NCBI RefSeq assembly: GCF_025118155.1
Contig: NW_026251394.1
Span: 62,001-126,000 of the forward strand
DNA from: Cokeromyces recurvatus
Taxonomy: Eukaryota; Mucoromycota; Mucoromycetes; Mucorales; Mucoraceae
Direction of reading: 5' to 3'
DNA length: 64,000 nt
Shown here: positions 48,979 to 59,510 of the stretch, piece after piece
Layout: each line of letters begins with the position of its first letter
Numbering within the stretch: the stretch's first letter is position 1
Translations under genes and position numbers: made by a program
Notes under the pieces: generated by a model
Seen by the model: only the letters and a program-made list of their open reading frames with translations
Told to the model about the DNA's origin: nothing
Databases searched by the model: none

Positions 48979-49233
48979 TAAATGCAAACCACTGTATTTT
49001 AATAAAATTCCATCTTCATGGTAAAAAATCATTTCAGAGTCCATTGCTAAGTTTGGGATTGTAGAAATAACAGTGCTTTGACTCTGACCAACTCAATTTT
49101 GAGAAGCGATCAATTGGTTTTCAAAAAGTAGACCAATTGATTTCAAAAAGGTGATCAAACTGACTTCAAAAATCTAGCCAATTGGGATCGAAATATTGAC
49201 CAATTAAATTCAAATATTGGGGCAATTTTTTCA
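48979..49233 (-). repeat. Right long TIR
   Basis: Reverse complement of 43136-43387 with scattered small differences. Confidence 0.9.
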
Positions 49234-49961
49234 ATGGAAATACTGTAAAATAAAAACTGCGCAAATATAGAAATTTCAATATAAATTAGCGCTTTTTATT
49301 CATTTCTTAGCATAATATGAAAACTTTTTTTAGTAAATAACAATTTTTAATTAGCACATTTTTATTATTCAAATTCGCGTATTTTTCTTTTTAATTAGCT
49401 TTTTTTTTTTAAATTGAGGTTTTTTTTTTAATATTGTTAAAGGAAGTATTAAACATTATTGAGAGTACTGTGATTTTAGTCGTCGTTAATCCTCCTTCCT
49501 GCAAATCGTTTTCAATCATTTGCTTTTCTTTTCATTTAAATAAGATAAATAAATATCCATTACCACTAAAAAACGTTTTCATTCAAAAGACCAAACAATA
49601 TAACGTTAGTGAAAAAAAAAAAAAAAAAAAAAAAAAGCACAAAATAGTGAGAAATATTTATTTTTCTTTTAAATTTGTGATTGATAATGACTGAAGTACA
49701 GACAATAATAAGATTTGATTCAACAGTATCTAATGCTAAATAGAAAAAAAAGAAGTGGCTTAATTATTGTAAAGGCAAAGGAGTTGGAAAAAAAAAAGTA
49801 ATATGCATTTGCTCTCATCAGGTGACATGAATGATTTTATATGTACTTTTTTTTTTTCAGAAAATATAAACAAGTACAAAACAACAAACATTTTTTCTAT
49901 TAATTGAGCTTGCAGTAACTGTTGATCCTAGACTTGTGATCGAATGTCTCGACTGAAATTA

Positions 49962-49992
<31 letters not shown>

Positions 49993-50028
49993 GTTGAATT
50001 TATTAGTAATTGAGTTACAAAGGTTATG
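49234..50028. other. AT-rich spacer, no gene seen
   Basis: Between the right TIR and the small secreted protein gene. Poly-A (about 49613-49636) and T28-type (about 49964-49992) runs. Short frames only. Confidence 0.4.
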
Positions 50029-50449
50029 TTATAAGTTACCTAATGATACTGTAGCTGGAATGATTACTGAAGTTATACTTGTAGTTGTTGTAACAGTAGA
50101 AGTTAACGGTATACTCTCAACAAAACGATACTTTGTAAGCCTAGTAGTATAAGATAACTCATATTTTAGAGAAAAATGATATATGTATATTCTAATATGT
50201 ATTAATATTATACCATTTATCATCAATACATTTTTGGTAGCAACCAGTATCTTCTTTGCATGAAGTAACACAGCCATACTAAAGAATTAATTGATGATGT
50301 CAAACATTCTATGGTAGTAGTCGTATACCACATTGATTCACACAAATATAATCATCTACATCACAGTCATAACTGGCCAACACATCATTGATAATAAGGG
50401 TAGAAGTAGTTATTAACAAACAAAAAACAAATGATTTTATTTGAAACAT
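50029..50449 (-). CDS. Small secreted cysteine-rich protein
   Basis: Three exons by splice signals and phase: 50449-50342, 50278-50214, 50140-50029 (94 aa). It begins MFQIKSFVFCLLITTSTLII, a clear signal peptide, with likely cleavage after about residue 25 (DVLA|SYDC). The mature part has six cysteines (residues 29, 36, 39, 43, 49, 53) in the spacing C-x6-C-x2-C-x3-C-x5-C-x3-C. A Thr/Ser-rich tail (TSTVTTTTSITS) ends hydrophobic. Introns are 63 nt (50279-50341) and 73 nt (50141-50213). The pattern resembles small Cys-rich secreted proteins of Mucorales with short C-x2-C-x3-C motifs; function unknown (effector, cell-wall or signalling protein are all possible). A further exon after SLG (possible donor GTAACT at 50038) is possible. 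No expression evidence. Confidence 0.7.
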
Positions 50450-51052
50450 ATGAAAAAGATAAAACAAGAAAAAAAAAAGAAGTATATACTTGATAGTTAT
50501 TTCTTATTATACATATACATATATTCTGTAAGTTAGAGTAATTAATTAAATAAATGCATGCAACATAGGAAAGTTTAAGCTAATCTGGGGTAAAACTAAC
50601 CTAAAGGGAGTAAAAATATATGTTAGCATGTGAAAAGAATGAAGAAGATAAGTGGAGGAAAAAAACTTCCAAATTATAAAATTGAATATATTTAAAATTG
50701 ATTCTTAAAGAGAAAGTATCTATTGGTAGTAGATAGAAAGATGGAATCTATTTCCTACAAAATATAAATGGCTTCTTCATGTTCTTTATTTCCTCTTTTT
50801 GTTTTTTCCTGTAACTCTACAATTTACTTAGAAGAAGGTGATACAGTCAAGTATATTTGTATATTTATATAAATGTGTGTGTGTGTGTGTGTGAAGACTA
50901 ACAAATAAATATATTGCGGGAATAATTTTCCCTTTTTTTCTCTCTCTCTCTTAAACTATTATTAAGAATTTCTTGTTCTTTTTTATTTATTTATTTATTT
51001 ATTCTTATTCTTATTCTTATTCTTATTCGTCTTTGCTTTCTTTATCCTTTAT
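50450..51052. other. Divergent promoter region
   Basis: Upstream of the secreted-protein gene (-) and of bZIP copy 2 (+). Contains (GT)n (about 50875-50893), (CT)n (50940-50950) and (TTAT)n/(TTATTC)n tracts directly before the bZIP ATG. No gene seen. Confidence 0.4.
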
Positions 51053-52951
51053 ATGACAGAAATTTCATTTGAATATTTTGACCCTGAATATGAACTGGGA
51101 AATTTAGACAAAAATGGTAAACCTATTAAACCTCGTAAGAAGCCAGGACGGAAACCAAATCCTCCAACACCTGCTCAAAGGAAAGCCCAGAATCGTGCCG
51201 CTCAAAGGGCCTTTAGAGAACGTAAACGACATGAAATGTTAAATGCAGAAATAAATGTAAAACGATGTTTAATTATGCGAGATCAAGCTTTAAAGAAAGC
51301 ACGACGTTTGAGACGCAAGTTAGATGAAGTAATGTATGAAAACAATTTTCTAAGAGGACAAGTACTCACTTTAAAGGTAGCTTGTATGGCAAATCGAGTG
51401 AATGTGCCCAAATTTTGGGACACTGGAAAACGAGATAAAATGGGTTCAGATATAACAACATGTTCAAGACATAAAGGTATACCGCAGTCTATGGAATTCT
51501 TTTTAGATCGAAATGGAAAGATAATTACAATGGAAGAAAATGCTTCTGCATGCTCTACAGATAATAGTGATTCTACAACTCAACGAACTCCTTTTGTTTC
51601 CCCAGAGAATAACCATTCACAAACAACTTCAGATGATGATGATGATCCTAATAAAATGGATATGATTTTTTCTCTATTGCCACATACCTCTCCTGAAATT
51701 CAAACTGATTCTTATACTACAAAACAATCCAACTATAACTATTCTGATTTTGAACAAGTTGTAACCAACATTCTTCAAAATACAAATGCATCGCTGGATC
51801 CATCTTTAATGCACTTTATCTTTGAACAACAACCAGATATAATTACAGAAATGATTCAAACAATGAAGGATGTACCACCTGAACTTTGGCTTAGTATGGT
51901 TCCACCTGAATTTTCACCATTTATTCCACCTGAAATACATTCTCTTTTAAATAACTTTACTACTACAAAATTGAATTCTTTTTCAAAGGATAAACTCAAT
52001 AATTTACAAACGGTAAACGATATATCTTCTTTAACATCACCGCCCTTATCTACACACCATCTTCCAGAACAAGAGCTTAATATTTCGGTTGATAATGATT
52101 TCTGGTCAGAGGCTAGTACAGTAGACCACGAAAAAATTTATGTAGCCGGACCTATTGCACCATTAGATGCTGTTAAACAAATGCGTACCATGCGAGAACA
52201 AAACGATAATCGATATCTTCTTACTCCAAGTAAATAAATATATATGTATAGATATATATATATATATTGAATGGTATTCATCCTTTTTATATATAGCCGA
52301 ACTTCAACGACGTATTCCTCATGATCCACGTATTGATTTAATCCCAGGTCCTACTATGCGCGATTATATGATTATCTTTCAAGATTTTTACGATACAAAT
52401 GAACTTTTCAGATTTTTACTGGAGTCTGCTGTCTTTATAGGAGGTGAATTAGGTAACCCGGATTGTTGGTTTGTTCCTCCAAGTTTTATTGCAAAATACT
52501 GGTTTCTATGTCCTAATTATAAACCAACAAGACCAGATAATTCAGTAGAATTAGCTGTATTTTTCGCAGAGAGAATGCTGGATAGTTTAAAGAAAAGGAA
52601 GGCTATGTATATTATGAGAGATCATTATTCAGATTATTTTATGCCAGTGCAGCAAGATGATGTAGAAGTGGATGATGATGATGATGAGAATGATGATGAT
52701 AATGGTATGTGTAGTAGTGATATAAATAATGAAGAAAATACAAACGAAGAAGAAAATGAGAATACAAGTGATATAGTGTCATTACTATTAGAAGAAAAAG
52801 ATGATAATATGCGTATTGGTAAGTTATAGTGAATAAGATAATCAATTCATAAGCTCTTACCTTTTTTTTTTTTGTAGATATACTTGCTATAAATACAATT
52901 AATAAGGAAGATATTCCTCGTATAACCTCACCTAATGTATTTACAATATAA
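51053..52951 (+). CDS. bZIP transcription factor with C-terminal DUF3425-like domain (copy 2)
   Basis: Three exons: 51053-52229, 52297-52818, 52878-52951 (590 aa). KKPGRKPNPPTPAQRKAQNR and the AP-1/YAP-type basic region AQNRAAQRAFRERKRHEML are followed by a coiled coil (LDEVMYENNFLRGQVLTL). The middle region is Ser/Thr/Asp-rich. The C-terminal domain reads HDPRIDLIPGPTMRDYMIIF...NPDCWFVPPSFIAKYWFLCP, then an acidic Asp/Glu tail. The first 60 residues of the bZIP region and the DUF3425-like domain align clearly with bZIP copy 1 on the opposite strand at 41.4-43.0 kb, so these are divergent paralogues. In fungi this architecture is common in regulators of stress, nitrogen or secondary metabolism; the targets are unknown. 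Confidence 0.93.
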
Positions 52952-53339
52952 TTTAATAAATAAAAAAAAATAAAAAAAAAAAGACCAATTTAAATTTAAA
53001 AATCTGGCTAATTTTTTCGTTAATTTGACTAATTGAGGGTACACCTTTTGCCAAAACAGTGTCGCTGTTATCGAACAAACTCTGGATATAAGCATTGATA
53101 ATACTATAAACGATGAATTACATAATACAGGATAAACTATAAGCCTGAATATAGAATAAAAGATATCATAACTTCCTGTATATAACATTTTATAAATAAT
53201 ATTATATAAACCTTATTGACATCCAACCAACTAAATGTGTCAACTAAATAAGATATCGTCTCATTTCTAATTTTTTTATTTTTATAACCTTGATAAAGGA
53301 TTTAGTTCGTCTTTGATCCAATAAAATAAAAATGTAAAA

Positions 53340-54510
53340 GGCATCAGAAACCTACACTCTTTCTAGTTGTATCTGGGGAGGATGAAGTTACTGGAGCCAA
53401 TGGAAGTTCAGGCTTGTCCAAACAGCTGTTCAACCAACAAGTATCGTCGTCGTCATCGTTGATATCGTTAGTGAATATGATATTCAATACTTGTTTGACA
53501 ATCTTGCAGCAAGTCCAGCATGTAAGAAGCCCACAGTTCTAACAGAAGTTGATCTTTGATCAAAATTTACTCTCTCCAACAGGCAATCTAGCATATTCCT
53601 GAGAACACGTGGTAATTTGTAGAAACCTTCGTTTATGAACTTGGTTCCTACAGTATCTTCATCCTTTGCTCCTGCCTCACTTGCTCCAAACTCGTAAGGA
53701 ACGGAATGGCCAACATCATACATCCTAAATACGAGATCGTAACGGTGACCATATGTCATTCTAGGCGTAGCCTGCAACGAACTTATTGCTCTGTCCTTAC
53801 TCTTTCTCTTTCTTATGGCAAAGCTATGAGGCTTTCTAATCACAGCTTCCAACCCCTTCACTGTATCGAAACAAGTTTCAATCATACTCCAGCTATGGCT
53901 CTGGTACCATGCTTCTTTGTGCTTGCAATCCAGATTACCACTTTCATATTCGCGAAGTAGGGAATAAACCGTATAAATGACCCAATCTTCCTCTGGGTCA
54001 AACGCCTTACTGAAAGTATTGTTATTCTTCAATACTTCTGAAGTAGACTTATTGAATTTTGTTCAAAAAGCGCTTGAAGTCTTTGGATGGCTGTGGACGC
54101 TTTTGCTCCTTGTATTCAGCAATTTCTTTTAATTCTGCATGTGTAAACACATTGTACAAAAGAAAGTTCTTGTCATCAGGATCCATCATAAGCGATCTAG
54201 CAGGATGATCGTAATTGCATTGTAAGCCAGATAAAAACAGCTCATCGTCAACACACTTACCAGTTGACAAATACCATTTCTTAGATGAGTCAAACTTCTC
54301 AAAAGTGTTCCTCAAATTTTAGGTTATGCTCTTCAACACCAGTCCTTAATGCACCAATGTTAACTGAATTAGCAGCAATGTTGATATTGGTAGCAGTAGT
54401 ATGATCTGCACTAGTGCTAGTGATAATAGCTGAATTACTAGTAGCAGATTCTATACTTTCATCTTCCATTGCCTCAATTAGTCTTGTAACATCATTATTT
54501 TATGAAGCGC
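53340..54510 (-). pseudogene. Decayed lineage-specific gene in the 53-55 kb element
   Basis: Minus-strand coding pieces: from about 54510 (stop at the fifth codon; then NNDVTRLIEAMEDESIESA), a frame change near 54310, 54315-54049 (DELFLSGLQCNYDHPARSLM, VFTHAELKEIAEYK), a one-base frame change near 54055, 54032-53484 (AFDPEEDWVIYTVYSLLREY, RMYDVGHSVPYEFGASEAGA, DCLLERVNFDQRSTSVRTVG), and a spliced-looking acidic end (DDDDDTCWLNSCLDKPELPL). At least three breaks. The YEFGASEAG segment is conserved in repeated ORFs I associate with Mucorales genomes; no biochemical role is known to me. It should be treated as a pseudogene unless the breaks are sequencing errors. Confidence 0.6.
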
Positions 54511-54533
54511 TCATTGAGATATTGCTTGGTTGC

Positions 54534-55093
54534 TGTCATGGTTGTAAGATGTATAACTTACTTCAATATGATGAAATAGTCATAATAGAACATATAATGC
54601 ACTTGTATGATAATTCTGTCTACAGACATATTAAGAAGTATATTTATTCTTGAACAACAAAAGTCCTACATCCAAAAAATTTATCTTGTTCTGCTAAATA
54701 CAAATTTATAAAAATAACTTTGTAAGATAAACTAGAGTAATACAAATATGCGTAATAATTGATTCCACTTAGAGTACACGTATTAGGCTATAAAAAATAA
54801 ATAAATATGTACATACAAAAGACATGAATGTATGTCTATAATAATTCTTGATGTTATAGTCATTCTCTATCTATCATTGTATTATCAAATACAATTTGTT
54901 ATATCTTTACTCATCTTCCTTATCCACAAAAATATATAAATACTCTTACATTTTTAACCCTTATTTTGGTATAACTGGAATTGAACTTAACTCTTAATAA
55001 ACTATATCAACAACTCTCAATGTACTTTTTCTGTCAGTTTTCTTTTATTTCTCTTTTTATATTTTATTACATTCTTACCTGTAAACTACAACA
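54534..55093 (+). mobile_element. Solo LTR, copy B
   Basis: Starts TGTCATGGTTGTAAGATG and ends AAACTACAACA. It aligns end to end with copy A (46522-47129), with many substitutions and small gaps. Flanks GTTGC (left) and GTTAA (right) may be a decayed 5-bp target duplication. It is inserted in the TIR element, just upstream of the decayed gene. Confidence 0.8.
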
Positions 55094-55535
55094 GTTAATG
55101 TAAAGAGAGAATGTGTGCTCAAGAAAGATACACTTCCTGCTATTATTGCGAATGCTAGTATCAAGGTACTGCCTTCATCTTTTGAAGGATTTGCTCCTTA
55201 TTTTGTGAAGCGTTTTCAGGATTGTCTGGATGGCCTTTTAATTTAATTAAATCAATGCGACACCTTTTTTTTTTCTTACAAAATACGGCACTCTTTTTCT
55301 TATACATGCGACACTATTTCTTTTTCTTTAGTGCGTCATCTATTTTTTTTTTTTTTTTTTTCAAAAAGTGCGACACGGTTTTGGCAAAAAGTGTATTTTA
55401 CTTCGGTGTTTTATAAATATAATTTAAAATAAGCATCTAATGCATAATTCTTTAATTTTCTAATTAACTAATTAAAATAATACTTCCGCATATCGACTTT
55501 TCTTTTTTTTTTTATTTATTTATCTTTATAACAGT

Positions 55536-56196
55536 ATGCGACCTTTCATATTAGTTTCTTTAGTAGGAGTCATCTCACTATTAATAACGTCTATTTATGT
55601 AGTAGCTAGGCATTCCTATAAAAATTATTATTCACAGACAATAGTTTCATCAAACCTAAATCAAGAAGAATTTAATCCTGACAATGTTGATCAAAACATC
55701 ATTATGGGTTATATGGGAAACAAAATAGAAAAGTAGTAATCAGAAACACTAGTTTTTTTTTTTTTTCTTTCAACACTTTTATGTTAAACCATATATTATT
55801 TAGAGCCGAACTTGGTAGAGCAACTTGGAAGTTTCTTCATACAATGATGGCAAGATATCCCGAAAAACCAACATCACAAGAAAGACAAGCATTACACGAT
55901 TTTATGATGTTATTTTCAAGATTATATCCCTGTGGTGAATGGTAAAATGACAAAGACAAAGAAGATCTTTTTTTTATTTTATTTGCATACTAATGCTTTC
56001 TTTTATTAGTGCGACACATTTTAATAAATTACTTTTAAAATATCCACCACAAACTTCATCTCGTTTCGCTGCCTCTCAATGGCTATGTGCGATGCACAAC
56101 ATTGTTAATGAAAAGCTTCATAAACCCATTTATGATTGTAAAGATATCGACTCACAGTATCCATGTGGATGTGACAATTCAACAGCTATAAAATAA
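55536..56196 (+). CDS. ERV2: FAD-linked sulfhydryl oxidase, ERV2-like (ER)
   Basis: Three exons: 55536-55732, 55804-55941, 56010-56196 (173 aa). An N-terminal hydrophobic anchor (ILVSLVGVISLLITSIYVVA) points to ER membrane or lumen. The Erv/ALR core: ELGRATWKFLHTMMARYPEKP, the redox-active YPCGEC pair (split by the second intron, TG|T), HFNKLLLKYPP, and the WLCAMHNIVNEKLHKP FAD-binding CxxHNxxN helix. A C-terminal Cys-rich tail (DCKDIDSQYPCGC) fits the Erv2 shuttle cysteines. The enzyme makes disulfides with O2 for oxidative folding. The anchor argues for Erv2 over mitochondrial Erv1. Confidence 0.93.
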
Positions 56197-56273
56197 AATA
56201 AAAATGCTCGAATTTTTTTTTTCTGTTTTTATTATTATTAACAATGTGTTGGGAGGGAGGGGGGGTATTTTTC

Positions 56274-57407
56274 TTAATGTTGAATTTTTGATTTCATTTC
56301 ATATGTGTCATTGTTTAAATTTACAATTGTATTTGTTTCTTCTTGTTGTAAAAAGGTTGATGGATGATGTATACTTACAAATGATTCGTTATCACTTGTA
56401 CTATACCTTGTTGGCTCATTGCTATTGTTTTCTTCATCTTGTGATGGCCGTAATAATGTCTCCGCATCTTCTTCCTCTCTATTTAATCTTATGTTTTTGT
56501 TGTCTGACTTGTGCTTAATGAATGTATCAATAACCCAAAATTGCATAATATTCATAATCAAAGGAAATCTATTATTAAAAAGATATATATATATATGGTT
56601 AGTTAATTTAATCAATTAATCAAACTGAATCGTAATTCATATACAACTATATATTTACATTAACATGACAAAAACGACTTGAAGTTTATAATTGCCTACT
56701 GTCCACTTCAAGACCCAATCACCAAAATCCGCAATCCAGGGACATATATGAAATAAAGCAACTACAATGACCTTCATGATAATTAAACTTATAATGTACA
56801 CACAGAGTTGTTTAGCCCATTTCTTAAGTTGTTCTGTCAAGGGGGGATCGCCATAGAGTCCACTTTGAAACCCCAATAGTCGTAACTTATTTGTTAGAAT
56901 GTATTTGAACCCAGTTAAAATCAGCCATAAAATCCCGATGCCCAAAGTGGTATCCACTAATATATTCAGAAAATACCTAAGAGGCAATCATCATCCATCC
57001 CCATTGAGTTAATTTAATCATTCACTATGATGAGGCTTCTTCACTTACCATACACATGGATTTGCCTTCACTCCGTCTTCTGGCTTTATACCAAAAAAGA
57101 CAGCTGCCACTACATTTAAAGAATGGATCATTATTCCGCCTGCCAATTGTTTACTGACATCGAACACCCTATAAATATGTGTATATATATATCAGTATAC
57201 ATGTAGATAAATACAATATTTAACTTGTTTCCAAGCATTATACCAAATTCGGATAGGTCGTTGTGGTTGTTCTCTTTGTCGTTTATAAATCAAAGTAGAA
57301 AAGGCTATAGTAGCTAAACATAATTGAATGAAAATACCAAATCCATCCATTAATTGACATCCTGCCTGAGGATCTTCTTGTTCTGGAGGTGCTCTAGATT
57401 TTAACAT
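56274..57407 (-). CDS. STIMATE (TMEM110)-family membrane protein
   Basis: Four exons: 57407-57244, 57168-57049, 56976-56659, 56568-56274 (298 aa). Family order is visible: LMDGFGIFIQLCLATIAFSTLIYKR, RPIRIW|VFDVSKQLAGGIMIHSLNVV, NPCVWYFLNILVDTTLGIGILW, LYGDPPLTEQLKKWAKQLCVYI, and PLIMNIMQFWVIDTFI. Four to five membrane helices, then an acidic cytosolic tail. Animal STIMATE regulates ER-plasma membrane junctions and store-operated calcium entry; fungal members are annotated as vacuolar or ER membrane proteins of unclear role. The exon 1 donor was set at 57243 because it rebuilds the conserved RIWVFDVSKQ. A possible donor (GTAAGT at 56378) in the tail is ignored because the read-through frame continues well. 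Confidence 0.88.
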
Positions 57408-57561
57408 TATATTTTAAATAAATCAAAATGCTTAAAGCCAATGTCTAAAGCAAAGTAGAAAAAGAAAAAAAAAAGGTAAAATAAAGAAAGTTTTTATTAT
57501 TATTGTTGTTGAATAGAAAACAGTTGTTATAGATATTTTCAAATCCAGGTCATTTTACTGG

Positions 57562-57593
<32 letters not shown>

Positions 57594-57611
57594 TTTTCAT
57601 TTGCTGCGAAA
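57408..57611. promoter_or_regulatory. Divergent promoter region of STIMATE-like and REV1 genes
   Basis: 203-bp spacer shared by two divergent start codons, with poly-T tracts at 57561-57598 just before the REV1 ATG. No specific elements identified. Confidence 0.4.
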
Positions 57612-57925
57612 ATGACATTTGAAGAGGATCCATATGGAGCAATCAATTTTGGTGAATTTCGAAAATACATGCAAAACAAGCAATCTAAATTGAAACAGCA
57701 GCAGAAAGAAATGTGAGTATTTATACATTGAATTGATCTTATTTTAACATTTTTTTTTTTTTTTGTTAGAGGAGATCAAGCAAGTCAGGAACATCCACAC
57801 ATATTTTCAGGTACTTCTATTTATATAAACGGTTACACTTACCCTCCAGTAAGCGAGCTACGTACAATGATTCTCCAACATGGTGGTGATTATCAGCATT
57901 ATTGTAAAGTGTTATTCTATATAAA

Positions 57926-57966
<41 letters not shown>

Positions 57967-59457
57967 GATTTTGTACGCTGTGTAGTAAAAAAATCGAGTG
58001 TTACACATATTATCGCAACTAATTTAACAAATGCAAAATTGATTGAATTCAAATCCTACAAGATTGTCAAACCAGAATGGATTGTCGAGTCTATTAAATC
58101 TCAAAAATTGCTACCATGGCAAAGATATCGTCTTAGTTTAACGTCGACTAATACAGCCCAAAGAGAACTTCCATTTGTAACGACAACAGAGGATATAACA
58201 GTAAATACGGGAGAAGCTTTAAATCAAGCAATGTTGGCCAACTCAAGGTCTCGTCAGTCAAGTACAGCGAATCCAGATTTTATCAAACACTATTATCAGA
58301 ATTCACGTCTACACTATCTTTCAACCTGGAAAGATGAATTAAAGAAAATTGTAGATGAGTTAAGAAAAAAGGAACCACGAAAGAAAATAAGAAACAAAGA
58401 CTATGATCGTGTTGTCATGTAATAAGGCTATCTATAAGAATCTTTTATATATATATATATATAAAAAGGAATAGCATATAGCTCATCATGTTTCCCATAG
58501 GCATGTTGATTTTGATTGCTTTTTTGCTTCCGTTGGTATAAAAGATAGGCCTCACTTAAAGAACTGTCCAGTAAAAATATATATATTTACAAAGATAGAA
58601 ACCACTATTGTATTCATATATGTATTCTATTTAGGTTGCAGTGTCTCATAGTAAGGAAGCGAATGAAAATTCTTTCAGTGACATAGGTATGCCTATATAT
58701 AACAAATAATAAAATGTTGATATATAGAAATCATATTGAATCGCATACATATAGCATCTTGTAACTATGTTGCTCGCTCCTTTGGTATTCGAAATGGAAT
58801 GACGTAAATATCATGTTTATAACAAGAATATACAATACTCAATTTTTTTTTTTTTTTTTTTTTTTTTTACATACATGCATATATAGAATTGGTGCGGCTA
58901 AAAAGCTCTGTCCTGATCTTAAAGTGATACCGTAAGAAGAAAAGAAAAATAGATATTACACTATTTACAGGGGAGACGGGAATGATGTTATGCTAACATG
59001 AATTTGTTAGATATGAATTTGAAAAATACAAAACTATATCAAAGACATTCTATAATGTAAATAAATATAGATAATAGAATACATAAAGTTTAACTTGGAT
59101 ATATAGATTATATTTCAATATGCAGATGAAATGCAAGCAGTCAGTGTAGATGAAGTATTATTAGAGGTGGGATCTCACATCATAAGCCCTGGACAAAAAG
59201 AAGCATTAGCTATAAAGATTCGAAAAGAAATAAATGAGGCAATAGGATGCGAAGTAAGTATTGGTGTAGGACCTAACATTTTATTAGCAAGGTAGGTAAA
59301 GCAACACATTATAATAGTATGATTCAATGAAGTCATTTGTTTATATATCTATATAGATTGGCTACAAAACGAGCTAAACCGGCCGGGTATTTTATTTGTA
59401 AAACTACTCAAGATATGGAAGAATTGTTATCGAATCAGTATGTCACTGATTTACCTG

Positions 59458-59510
<53 letters not shown>

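Larger units (their letters stand above)
43136..49233. mobile_element. 6.1 kb element with about 250-bp terminal inverted repeats
   Basis: Left TIR 43136-43387 and right TIR 48979-49233 are near-perfect reverse complements (start TGAAAAAATTGCCCCAATAT; inner edge CAGTGGTTTGCATTTA) with a few small differences. Inside each TIR is a degenerate tandem array of about 22-23-bp units of the AATTGGTCxAxTTTTTGAA type. The interior has no recognisable transposase. It carries a decayed lineage-specific gene (about 45.6-48.2 kb), a solo LTR, and two palindromes. Long TIRs plus a gene-like cargo resemble Mutator-like (Pack-MULE) elements, but no 9-bp target duplication is visible (left flank TCACTTTGC, right flank ATGGAAATA), so the class is open. 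It lies between two divergent bZIP paralogues. Confidence 0.85.
53040..55395. mobile_element. 2.36 kb TIR element of the same family as 15.3-16.9 kb
   Basis: Ends: 53040-53065 (TACACCTTTTGCCAAAACAG...) and 55370-55395 (...GGTTTTGGCAAAAAGTGTA) are reverse complements with two mismatches in 26. Both have TA at the outer edge. The end motif matches the 15307/16917 element. The right subterminal part carries several TGCGACA(C) words (55257, 55309, 55369) with variants between, as expected of transposase binding sites. The cargo is a decayed minus-strand gene plus a solo LTR; no transposase seen. It lies 88 bp after the bZIP copy 2 stop and 140 bp before the ERV2 start codon. Confidence 0.8.

Noticed and set aside
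41417..52951. Biosynthetic gene cluster controlled by the bZIP genes
   Set aside because: Neighbouring genes are housekeeping functions (VPS35, HTD2, ERV2, REV1) or mobile elements; no core biosynthetic enzyme is present.
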